Shown here in pieces: positions 7,287-13,838 of a stretch of DNA of 34,441 bases. Source of the stretch: a virus. The notes under the pieces are model-generated. The model saw only the letters and a list, made by a program, of their open reading frames with translations. It ran no database searches and was not told the origin of the DNA. Both the position numbers and the translations under genes were made by a program. The DNA lies in IMG/VR virus record IMGVR_UViG_3300020182_000103, positions 1-34,441 of that record, one strand, 5' to 3'. The stretch's first letter is position 1, and each line of letters opens with the position of its first letter.

Positions 7287-7694
7287 ATGATATTGGGTAC
7301 GAATCTTGAATTTTGTTTGAGTGATTTACTTTTAGAAAAAGTAGATATTGCTGACGTATATTCTATTATAGTTAATGATATTAATTTCTCAAACTCGCAT
7401 AATGCAGAAAATTGGTGGAATAATCAATTGGATCCATTGACTGTTCACTGGAGTCAAGGTAAGAATTTATTGTACTTATTTGATTATGATACTGTTTACA
7501 ATTTAATTATTGAATTAAAAGATAATGGAACTATTGTTTCTAGAAATAAAATTAATCCCAGCAGAGCGATAGAAATTCAGACTATGGCATCAAAAGATCA
7601 TTGGTATCAGATAAATTTAAGAGAAGAAGATATGGAACCAGCAGTTAAACTAGCGTGGGATCATTATCAGTTGTTGGCAGGATTATGTAAATGA
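7287..7694 (+). CDS. Hypothetical protein, first of two tandem paralogues
   Basis: Protein of 135 residues. It shares its overall layout with the next gene: a start of the form MxxGxNxxxCLxDL, a Trp-rich middle (ENWWNNQLDP against SEWDRAWGSF) and nearly the same end, AVKLAWDHYQLLAGLCK against SVKQAWNHYQMIAGLCK. The two genes overlap in an ATGA junction, so this looks like an old tandem duplication. No known motif. Function unknown. Confidence 0.7.
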   Translation: MILGTNLEFCLSDLLLEKVDIADVYSIIVNDINFSNSHNAENWWNNQLDPLTVHWSQGKNLLYLFDYDTVYNLIIELKDNGTIVSRNKINPSRAIEIQTMASKDHWYQINLREEDMEPAVKLAWDHYQLLAGLCK

Positions 7695-8083
7695 AAATAG
7701 GAATGAATTTTAGCCAATGTCTAATTGACTTATATGAGGAGCGGGTAACTCCAAATGAAGTTCTAGTTATTATGATTAGAATATATAGATTTGATCCTAG
7801 AAAGACAAGTGAATGGGATCGTGCTTGGGGTTCATTCTTAGATGGAATCGAAGGCACACGTAATCCATATGATAAATTATCAAATGAATTTAGAAAATTA
7901 GTTATAACATTAGATGATTTGGGAAAGTTGCATATGCCACGTGCGTCAGGATCAATCGATAGTTTCCCAATAGTTCCGTATGTTTGGTTAGATTGTGCAG
8001 TCCCAGTTGACGATCTAGAAAATCTACCATCAGTAAAGCAAGCATGGAATCATTATCAAATGATTGCAGGACTTTGTAAGTAA
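7691..8083 (+). CDS. Hypothetical protein, second of two tandem paralogues
   Basis: Protein of 130 residues, paralogous to the preceding gene by shared start and end motifs (see that entry). The middle has diverged and contains an acidic WLDCAVPVDDLENLP segment before the conserved HYQMIAGLCK end. It is the last gene before an early-type promoter. No catalytic signature seen. Confidence 0.7.
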   Translation: MKIGMNFSQCLIDLYEERVTPNEVLVIMIRIYRFDPRKTSEWDRAWGSFLDGIEGTRNPYDKLSNEFRKLVITLDDLGKLHMPRASGSIDSFPIVPYVWLDCAVPVDDLENLPSVKQAWNHYQMIAGLCK

Positions 8084-8097
8084 CTTCAAATTAATTC

Positions 8098-8126
8098 TTG
8101 ACAATCTAAATCATATATGCTATATT
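8098..8126 (+). promoter_or_regulatory. Sigma70-type promoter with extended -10
   Basis: TTGACA (8098-8103), a 17-base spacer ending in TGC, and TATATT (8121-8126). It stands in the intergenic gap 31 bases before the ATG at 8157. The spacer contains AATCA and TATGC, shared with the promoter at 32903. Confidence 0.75.
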
Positions 8127-8156
8127 TATGGCATATATAAATGAGAGGTATATTAT

Positions 8157-8549
8157 ATGTCAGGTATGCATTTAATGGGACATGCTTACAATACTACAAA
8201 CACACGTAAGCGCAAACCCAATAAAAAATCAAAAAAACTTATAGCGGCAGAAGCAGAACATGAAAAGTTTATGCGTAAGATGGGTGTAAGTCAAGACCAA
8301 CTTGATGGCAAACTATATGACAAATATGGCAAGCGTAAGCATGTAAATAATATTCCTGATTATACAGAGAATAAGCCGAATGTTAACCTAAGTAATAAAA
8401 TTTCATCACATGGACCGGCAAAAGAATCACATACATATAGCGGTGAACGTCAACTGCTCGGTATTGCTACAATGCATAAATCAAATATGGTTCCCATTTT
8501 TGCCGATAAAAAAGAAGATGCAAAAGATATTGCAAGTATGCGCCGATGA
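8157..8549 (+). CDS. Conserved phage protein of unknown function, 130 aa
   Basis: First gene behind a strong promoter, with GAGAGG upstream of the ATG. The N-terminal half is very basic (NTRKRKPNKKSKKLIAAEAE), suggesting nucleic-acid binding. The C-terminal half, with GERQLLGIATMHKSNMVPIF and ADKKEDAKDIASMRR, has a sequence that I believe recurs in marine T4-like phages, where it remains uncharacterised. Small, basic and early-promoted would fit a DNA- or polymerase-binding takeover protein, which is a guess. Confidence 0.75.
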   Translation: MSGMHLMGHAYNTTNTRKRKPNKKSKKLIAAEAEHEKFMRKMGVSQDQLDGKLYDKYGKRKHVNNIPDYTENKPNVNLSNKISSHGPAKESHTYSGERQLLGIATMHKSNMVPIFADKKEDAKDIASMRR

Positions 8550-8713
8550 ATAATACATGTGATGATTGTCGTATTGCCGTAACAACAGATGGTATTGAAA
8601 TTGATAGTAGCCAGGGTGATATAATATTAGAAAGTATTTTACTCGGTGTTATTGTCTTTGTAATTGCGATATTATATATTGGAAAGAAATGGATAGATAG
8701 GAAGTTTAAATGA
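8546..8713 (+). CDS. Small single-pass membrane protein, 55 aa
   Basis: ATGA overlaps on both sides. It begins MNNTCDDCRIAV with a CxxC pair, has a short polar segment, then a hydrophobic span ILLGVIVFVIAILYIG and a basic tail KKWIDRKFK. The positive-inside rule places the tail in the cytoplasm and the cysteine end outside. A CxxC plus membrane-span layout also occurs in the 53-residue protein at 3857. Confidence 0.6.
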   Translation: MNNTCDDCRIAVTTDGIEIDSSQGDIILESILLGVIVFVIAILYIGKKWIDRKFK

Positions 8714-8895
8714 TTAGATGGTATGATTATCCGTTGGCATTTATTGCCGCAGATTTCATTATTGTGAATTTAAAATTAGCCCTAAGCGGCAATCTTATTA
8801 TGTCACTCATGGGTGCGGCTGGTATATACTTGATAATGAATCTATGGAATACTACCTATACTTCATTCCGAGTAAAACAGGAGTTGAAACGATAA
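8710..8895 (+). CDS. Small membrane protein, 61 aa
   Basis: Two hydrophobic stretches are visible: YPLAFIAADFIIVNLKLAL and IMSLMGAAGIYLIMNLW, followed by a short basic tail (RVKQELKR). This looks like a two-span inner-membrane protein. Similar small proteins are common in marine phages, but I know of no assigned function. It is coupled to the preceding gene by an ATGA overlap. Confidence 0.65.
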   Translation: MIRWYDYPLAFIAADFIIVNLKLALSGNLIMSLMGAAGIYLIMNLWNTTYTSFRVKQELKR

Positions 8896-9338
8896 TGTCT
8901 GATGTTAAGATTATTAATTTTAGTGATATTAAAAAAATTCGTGATGAAAAAATAAAAAAAGAAGATGATTTTTGGCAAAATATCGCTGATCTTATACAAG
9001 ATGATGCCGGAGATATTTTCATAGGCAGTGAAAATAATACCGATATTTTATGGCCTGATTTTTTCTGGGATGAATACATATCAGATGATATTACATCATC
9101 TTCGCCAATGGAGTCTATGTCACGATTTGTAATTAAAGATTTACGTACAGTTGGACTTAATCCCGCAGAAAATAAAATCTCAGATGATATGGTTATTTTA
9201 ACAATGCTATATCATTCCGCAGTTATTGAACATATATCGTCTGCTTGGGAAACAAGTGATGGCAAAGAAAATGAATTTTACCGTTGGTTTGTAAAAATTA
9301 GAAAAGAATTAAATAAAACGAAAGATAGTACACAATGA
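8895..9338 (+). CDS. Hypothetical acidic protein, 147 aa
   Basis: I start it at the ATG at 8895 (MSDVKIINFSDIKKIRDEKI), which shares a base with the previous TAA and has AGGAG upstream; a longer frame from 8844 would lie inside the membrane-protein gene. The protein is acidic, with a tryptophan-rich segment (ILWPDFFWDEYISDD) and a helical C-terminus. No motif recognised. It overlaps the GreA gene by four bases. Confidence 0.65.
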   Translation: MSDVKIINFSDIKKIRDEKIKKEDDFWQNIADLIQDDAGDIFIGSENNTDILWPDFFWDEYISDDITSSSPMESMSRFVIKDLRTVGLNPAENKISDDMVILTMLYHSAVIEHISSAWETSDGKENEFYRWFVKIRKELNKTKDSTQ

Positions 9339-9889
9339 TTTCAACTGCATTTAAAATCAACGACAATGATAAATATACCGATAATAAAAACGATCAGGAA
9401 TATAATACAAATATGGATTTAATAACAAAATTGGGTCTGACTGATCTAGAAAAAAAGATTTCTATTTTAAATAAAAAACGTCCGTTGATAGCAGAACAGA
9501 TCGCAGCGGCAAGAGAAAATGGCGGGATAGAAGAAAACGAAGAATTACATATGTCACTTGATGAAATGAATCGTGTTGAAATCGAAATCAGCAGATTACA
9601 AACAATTGTTCAGAATAGTACACTTCTTGTAATTCCATCTCCAGGAAACTATGATAAAGTTGCACCAGGATTAACAGTAAAATTAGAAAACTTTTTTGTT
9701 GATAAAATCGTAACATATACGATACTTGGCGAAAGTGAAAGTAATCCAAGCGAAGGTAGCATTAGTTTTAAATCACCACTTGGTCGTGAACTTTTAGGTC
9801 TTTGTGTTGGTGATGTTGCCGAGTTAATTCGCGGCGATGATGTTATTGAATATGAAGTTTTAGAAATATACGCAAAGGATATGTCATGA
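9335..9889 (+). CDS. greA: GreA-type transcript cleavage/elongation factor
   Basis: GreA enters the secondary channel of RNA polymerase and stimulates cleavage of backtracked RNA. The protein has an N-terminal coiled coil (about 27-98) with the GreA signature RPLIAEQIAAARENGGIEEN, then a C-terminal FKBP-like domain with TVKLENF, VTYTILGESE, ISFKSPLGRELLG, VGD and YEVLEIY. At 184 residues it is longer than E. coli GreA (158) because of a polar N-terminal extension of about 26 residues; an ATG at 9413 would remove most of it. The coiled-coil tip reads GGIEENEE where E. coli has GDLKENAE, so the position of Asp41 is Gly while Glu44 is kept. It probably acts on the host polymerase during phage transcription. 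Confidence 0.87.
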   Translation: MISTAFKINDNDKYTDNKNDQEYNTNMDLITKLGLTDLEKKISILNKKRPLIAEQIAAARENGGIEENEELHMSLDEMNRVEIEISRLQTIVQNSTLLVIPSPGNYDKVAPGLTVKLENFFVDKIVTYTILGESESNPSEGSISFKSPLGRELLGLCVGDVAELIRGDDVIEYEVLEIYAKDMS

Positions 9890-10176
9890 GTGTAGATGTT
9901 ACAAATATTCAACAACGTCTAGAACAGAATGTATTGACAGTTGATTTCATAAAAGTCAATGGAGACAAAAGAACCATGAATTGCACGTTGAGAACAGATA
10001 TTATACCAACACCAGCTGCAACTAATAGTGAAGTTAATAGAAATCGTGAACCAAATAAAAATATACAAGTAGTTTGGGATACAGATGCAGCAGGTTGGCG
10101 CAGTTTTCGGTGTGATAGTATTGTTGAAATTTCTATTGTTGAAGAATATAAGGCAGAATGGTATAATAATGGTTGA
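9886..10176 (+). CDS. SH3 beta-barrel protein (DUF2693-like)
   Basis: Protein of 96 residues resembling a small phage family with an SH3-type beta-barrel. The pattern is an N-terminal QNVLTVDFIKVNGDKRTMNC, then a variable linker, then NIQVVWDTDAAGWRSFRCDS with the hallmark WD-x5-GWRSFR. Members are common in T4-like phages, and I know of no assigned function. It overlaps the greA stop by four bases. Its own TGA lies inside the -35 box of the next promoter. Confidence 0.7.
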   Translation: MSVDVTNIQQRLEQNVLTVDFIKVNGDKRTMNCTLRTDIIPTPAATNSEVNRNREPNKNIQVVWDTDAAGWRSFRCDSIVEISIVEEYKAEWYNNG

Positions 10177-10201
10177 CATTTAAAACGAATCACTGTATAA
10201 A
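10173..10201 (+). promoter_or_regulatory. Early-type promoter, ACGAATCACT class
   Basis: TTGACA (10173-10178), 17-base spacer, TATAAA (10196-10201). The spacer contains ACGAATCACT, also present at the promoters at 23280, 24558 and 32551. It starts 63 bases before the SleB-like gene. Confidence 0.8.
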
Positions 10202-10235
10202 ACTTATATAGCAGAAACAACCGAGCAGGTATAAA

Positions 10236-10865
10236 ATGAAACTGAAAAATGTAATAGCATACTCAGTCAACGCAGCAATTATAGCAACACTTGTAAGTGT
10301 AACAACCCCACAGGCAAGTGTAAAAAACGAAACTCCTATTACACAAACTATTGAACAAACAATAGAAAACACTGTAGTATTGGCTGCATTATCCAATTAT
10401 AAATCACGTAAAGATAAGGAATTTTTTCTATATTCTCCTGAAAAATATAAGCAAGAGTTTTGTATGGCACAGAATATTTTCTTTGAAAGTGGCATAGATA
10501 ATCATGCTGGCATGGCAGCGGTTGCTGATGTGGTTTTGAATCGTGTGTTACATTCTCATTATCCTAATACGGTATGTGAAGTGGTCTACGATGGGCAAAA
10601 AGATAGTAATGGTAATATGCGTCGAAATAGATGCCAATTCTCTTGGTATTGTGATGGTAAATCAGATAAAGTACCAGAAGGTTCCGAGAACTGGGTCCGT
10701 GCACAAATGGTTGCTTGGGAAATGATTCACGATGAACGTTTTCGTGGTATCACAGAAGGTGCCACACATTATCACGCTACCTATGTTAACCCTGCATGGC
10801 GAAGTGATCGTGGTATGGATTTGATTGGACGTATTGGATCACATATTTTTTATCGTTGGAACTAA
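10236..10865 (+). CDS. Exported SleB-like cell wall hydrolase
   Basis: Protein of 209 residues. The N-terminus has two lysines and then the hydrophobic run VIAYSVNAAIIATLVSV, a signal peptide or signal-anchor. The C-terminal domain (about 73-209) matches the SleB/CwlJ family: the catalytic-type Glu84 in NIFFESG, VLNRV, CQFSW (133-137) and ATHYHATYVNPAW (176-188). These enzymes cut peptidoglycan glycan strands. With a signal sequence it could reach the periplasm without a holin or act as a secreted muralytic factor. It has its own early-type promoter and a GAGCAGG ribosome site. Confidence 0.85.
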   Translation: MKLKNVIAYSVNAAIIATLVSVTTPQASVKNETPITQTIEQTIENTVVLAALSNYKSRKDKEFFLYSPEKYKQEFCMAQNIFFESGIDNHAGMAAVADVVLNRVLHSHYPNTVCEVVYDGQKDSNGNMRRNRCQFSWYCDGKSDKVPEGSENWVRAQMVAWEMIHDERFRGITEGATHYHATYVNPAWRSDRGMDLIGRIGSHIFYRWN

Positions 10866-10873
10866 AAAAGTTC

Positions 10874-10902
10874 TTGACTTAACCTACAATATATGCAATA
10901 AT
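10874..10902 (+). promoter_or_regulatory. Weak sigma70-type promoter with TGC extension
   Basis: TTGACT (10874-10879), 17-base spacer ending TGC, and AATAAT (10897-10902). It lies between the SleB-like gene and the next gene and is weaker than its neighbours at the -10 box. Confidence 0.5.
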
Positions 10903-10948
10903 TATATTGTTAAACTTAAATGAAACTTGTCATAAGAGGAATGTATAA

Positions 10949-11224
10949 ATGACAAATCAACCTACCACTCAAGGAAATAGTTCCAAGAGTAAACGTTACA
11001 ATCGTAGAATGTCTCCCACTATGGAAGAAGCAACGCGGTTAGTTAAAAATTTGAAAGGCCGTAATAAACTTTACGGAATGATGTCTACAAATGATCGAGG
11101 TGATGTAACCGAAATCGGCGTATATAACGGTAATACAAAACGATATGCGCTATATCGTTCTGAACTTGTAGATAGTGAAATCATCACTGAGTTTAAAGAA
11201 ATCATGGGATCAAACTCTCAATAA
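10949..11224 (+). CDS. Hypothetical basic protein, 91 aa
   Basis: Stands alone between a promoter and a strong hairpin, so it is likely a single-gene transcription unit. AGAGGAA lies about 9 bases before the ATG. The first 25 residues are polar and basic (GNSSKSKRYNRRMSPTMEEA). The rest looks like alternating strand and helix ending in IITEFKEIMGSNSQ. No family recognised. Confidence 0.65.
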   Translation: MTNQPTTQGNSSKSKRYNRRMSPTMEEATRLVKNLKGRNKLYGMMSTNDRGDVTEIGVYNGNTKRYALYRSELVDSEIITEFKEIMGSNSQ

Positions 11225-11237
11225 TAAATCTCATGAC

Positions 11238-11275
11238 CCCAGGCGGAGATCCTAACCGGTTAGACTTCGCCTGGG
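11238..11275 (+). terminator. Strong hairpin, probable terminator
   Basis: An 8-bp stem CCCAGGCG/CGCCTGGG (11238-11245 with 11268-11275) encloses the perfect 12-base palindrome CTAACCGGTTAG (11252-11263). A short TTTT tract follows at 11281-11284 after AAGGC. The T tract is set back and interrupted, so termination may be partial. Confidence 0.55.
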
Positions 11276-11303
11276 AAGGCTTTTATAATAAAATAGGTGT
11301 ATA

Positions 11304-11915
11304 ATGAAATATTTTCGAATTGAACCAACATATAAAAAATCAGTAGTAGAGTTTACATACTTCCGTAGACCTCTTGAAGAATTAACTAATAATGATGAAG
11401 ATAAAGGTAAGTTTGCGTTTCTTCATAAAGAGTTAGGATGGCGATGGGGATCGTTTATGATTTCCGTTCCAGATACACAAGAAGAAATCGATGAATATAT
11501 CGAAGAAGAAGGATATGATAGTGTATTCGAATTTGCTGATGCACATGGTTGCACCATTTGTGTAGATGATAAAGTTATTTTACAAGAAAACTTTTCTATG
11601 GCAGACGTTCTACTTCCATCAACCAATGATGAATGGATTGATTTAACAGAAGACTATCCAAATGCAGAAATGTTAGACTGCTGGGATGGTTGCTGGGAAG
11701 ATTGGAATATCAAAACAAATGGACCAGTACTATCAGACGTTGACGAGATGATGGAAGAAATCGAAGAAGCATACAATGAAGAATATGAAGAAGGTGTCGA
11801 AGAACTAGGTTGGGAATTCCTTGATAATCAGTTTGAAATTCATTGTAATGTTACTGTTGTTGAGTGTGATGAACATGGTCAAGTTGAAGAACAAGAAGAA
11901 GAGGCAACCATATAA
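11304..11915 (+). CDS. Hypothetical very acidic protein, 203 aa
   Basis: Ribosome site AGGTG upstream. The protein is strongly acidic, especially the last third ([18 protein letters not shown] and [11 protein letters not shown]), and has several tryptophans and paired cysteines ([19 protein letters not shown]). Such an acidic charge could mimic DNA or bind a basic partner, which is speculation. It overlaps the ATG of the GMP reductase by one base. No family recognised. Confidence 0.7.
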   Translation: MKYFRIEPTYKKSVVEFTYFRRPLEELTNNDEDKGKFAFLHKELGWRWGSFMISVPDTQEEIDEYIEEEGYDSVFEFADAHGCTICVDDKVILQENFSMADVLLPSTNDEWIDLTEDYPNAEMLDCWDGCWEDWNIKTNGPVLSDVDEMMEEIEEAYNEEYEEGVEELGWEFLDNQFEIHCNVTVVECDEHGQVEEQEEEATI

Positions 11916-13066
11916 TGCGCATTGAGAATGAAGTACTACTAGATTATAGTGATGTCCTAATTCGTCCAAAACGTAGCACATTGAGTAGTCGCAGTCAAGT
12001 AAAACTTGAGCGTAGTTTCATATTTCGTAATCACAACGCATATGGACCAGGCCCGCGCGGCTGGACACCACATTACACTGGTGTTCCTATTATGGCAAGT
12101 AATATGGATGGGGTTGGTACATTTGAAATGGCAGATACTTTAGCCAGTCAGAATATTTTTACATGTCTTGTAAAAACATACTCGGCAGAACAACTTATAG
12201 AATATTTTGATCATTTTAATAGCAATAGAGAAGAGCGTACAGAAAATGTTGCTATGAGTATTGGCACAAGCGATGATGATTTTAAAAAATTAGTTGAAGT
12301 GATCCATGACGTTGGTGATGGATTAAAATACGTATGTATGGATATTGCAAATGGATATAGTGAACATTTCGTTGAACACATTTACAAAGTGCGCACAGAA
12401 TTTCCTCAATTAGTAATCATTGCTGGTAATGTTGTTACCGCGGATCAAACACAAGAGTTAATATTAAATGGAGCCGATATTGTTAAAGTGGGCATTGGGC
12501 CTGGCAGCGTTTGTACTACTCGTATTCAGACTGGTGTTGGCTACCCGCAACTCTCCGCGGTTATCGAATGTGCAGATGCGGCCCATGGACTCGGTGGGCA
12601 TATTATCGCTGATGGGGGTTGTACTTGTCCAGGTGATGTAGCAAAAGCATTTGCTGGTGGTGCTGATTTTGTGATGCTCGGTGGTATGCTTGCTGGACAT
12701 ATTGAAGGTGGTGGTAATGTTATCACCAAAATGTATGAAACATCAGAAGTAACAAGAACGGATGATGGTTTTTATGAAACTGTATACAACGAAAAAAAGT
12801 TTGTACAATTTTATGGCATGAGTAGTGATGCTGCGAATACAAAACACTTTGGCGGTCTTAAAGACTATCGTAGTAGTGAAGGTCGAGAAGTTCTAGTTCC
12901 CTTTCGTGGAGAAGTATCACATACAATTCAGAATATTTTTGGAGGTATCCGATCAACTTGTACCTATGCGGGGGCTGAAAAATTAAAACAGTTGACAAAG
13001 TGTACTACATTTGTTAGAGTTAATAATCAATTTAATACGGTATATGCCAACAGCAATGTAAAATAA
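11915..13066 (+). CDS. guaC: GMP reductase (IMPDH/GMPR family)
   Basis: Converts GMP to IMP and ammonia with NADPH, returning guanine nucleotides to the adenine branch. The 383-residue TIM-barrel protein shows the opening [20 protein letters not shown] (10-29), [16 protein letters not shown] (58-73), [11 protein letters not shown] (193-203) with catalytic Cys200 and the Thr two residues after it, [17 protein letters not shown] and [11 protein letters not shown]. There are no inserted CBS domains and the start and motif order are GuaC-like. Several positions differ from bacterial GuaC, for example MDGVG rather than MDTVG and an insert of about 10 residues at 40-50. IMP dehydrogenase activity is the alternative but fits less well. 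Confidence 0.85.
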   Translation: MRIENEVLLDYSDVLIRPKRSTLSSRSQVKLERSFIFRNHNAYGPGPRGWTPHYTGVPIMASNMDGVGTFEMADTLASQNIFTCLVKTYSAEQLIEYFDHFNSNREERTENVAMSIGTSDDDFKKLVEVIHDVGDGLKYVCMDIANGYSEHFVEHIYKVRTEFPQLVIIAGNVVTADQTQELILNGADIVKVGIGPGSVCTTRIQTGVGYPQLSAVIECADAAHGLGGHIIADGGCTCPGDVAKAFAGGADFVMLGGMLAGHIEGGGNVITKMYETSEVTRTDDGFYETVYNEKKFVQFYGMSSDAANTKHFGGLKDYRSSEGREVLVPFRGEVSHTIQNIFGGIRSTCTYAGAEKLKQLTKCTTFVRVNNQFNTVYANSNVK

Positions 13067-13073
13067 AGTTAAT

Positions 13074-13292
13074 ATGAATAAAATAAATCTTATCAAATCA
13101 TCAACTATTAAAAATGTCAAACTGCCATATACTGTTGTGGTCATGTATGATACTGATGTAGATTTAAGAAATGAATTAGTCTCTCGGTATGAATCGAGAG
13201 ACTTTTCTTGTCATATAGACAAATATATTAGTACTGCTACTATTAATTTCAGAAATGAAATTGATGCAGCAGATTTTTTAATGAGGTTATAA
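13074..13292 (+). CDS. Hypothetical protein, 72 aa
   Basis: Short protein beginning MNKINLIKSSTIKNVKLPYT, with an alternating strand and helix pattern (TVVVMYDTDVDLRNELVSRY, then IDKYISTATINF). The pattern would fit a small ferredoxin-like alpha/beta fold, but there is no signature residue. A perfect 9-bp hairpin lies within its coding sequence (13178-13203). Function unknown. Confidence 0.6.
   Translation: MNKINLIKSSTIKNVKLPYTVVVMYDTDVDLRNELVSRYESRDFSCHIDKYISTATINFRNEIDAADFLMRL
13178..13203 (+). other. Intragenic hairpin followed by a T-rich tract
   Basis: AGTCTCTCG (13178-13186) pairs perfectly with CGAGAGACT (13195-13203) across an 8-base loop, followed by TTTCTT. It lies inside the 72-residue gene, so it could act as an attenuator or weak terminator, or it may be chance. 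Confidence 0.4.
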
Positions 13293-13294
13293 TA

Positions 13295-13711
13295 ATGATA
13301 GGTTTTACAGCATCAACATTTGATCTGCTCCATGCTGGACATACTCTTATGTTAGAAGAAGCAAAATCGCAATGTAGTTACTTAATTGTTGGATTACAAA
13401 TTGATCCATCAATAGATCGTGCCACAAAAAATAAACCAGTGCAGACTATGGTAGAACGATATCTACAATTACGTGCGTGTAAATACGTAGATGAAATTAT
13501 TCCATATACAACCGAGCAAGATTTGGAAGATATTCTCAGTGGTATGCATATTGATGTACGTATTCTAGGTGTTGAATATCGTGATAAAGATTTCACCGGT
13601 AGAGATATTTGTAAAAAAAGAGATATTGACATATATTTTAATGAGCGAGATCACAGATTTAGTTCCAGTGAATTAAGAAAAATTGTATGTAGCGCAAATA
13701 ATGACAGATGA
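13295..13711 (+). CDS. Cytidylyltransferase-like nucleotidyltransferase
   Basis: Protein of 138 residues of the HxGH nucleotidyltransferase superfamily, close in size to glycerol-3-phosphate cytidylyltransferase (about 130). Visible are FTASTFDLLHAGH (4-16) with the HAGH nucleotide-binding motif, a VGLQIDPS strand, MVERYLQLRACKYVDEIIPY, and near the end RFSSSELRKI, standing in for the ISTT-type motif. Such enzymes transfer CMP or AMP onto a phosphosugar or phosphoalcohol. The acceptor cannot be read from sequence. Similar proteins occur in marine T4-like phages. Possible partners in this window are the UDP-sugar dehydrogenase and the glycosyltransferase-like protein. Confidence 0.78.
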   Translation: MIGFTASTFDLLHAGHTLMLEEAKSQCSYLIVGLQIDPSIDRATKNKPVQTMVERYLQLRACKYVDEIIPYTTEQDLEDILSGMHIDVRILGVEYRDKDFTGRDICKKRDIDIYFNERDHRFSSSELRKIVCSANNDR

Positions 13712-13826
13712 ACAAATAAAAGATTTTATAAAATATTTCGAAGGTCTACTACCAGATCCAGAAACATATCCAAAAACATTTACATATTATGTAAAACTGT
13801 ATATGTATATTCATAAAATAAAATAA
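13701..13826 (+). CDS. Small protein, 41 aa
   Basis: Overlaps the nucleotidyltransferase end by 11 bases. It encodes MTDEQIKDFIKYFEGLLPDP, then ETYPKTFTYYVKLYMYIHKI. The peptide is rich in Tyr, Phe and Lys and probably helical. A protein-like composition and clean stop before the metK ribosome site favour a real gene. No family known. Confidence 0.55.
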   Translation: MTDEQIKDFIKYFEGLLPDPETYPKTFTYYVKLYMYIHKIK

Positions 13827-13838
13827 AAGAGGAACTAA

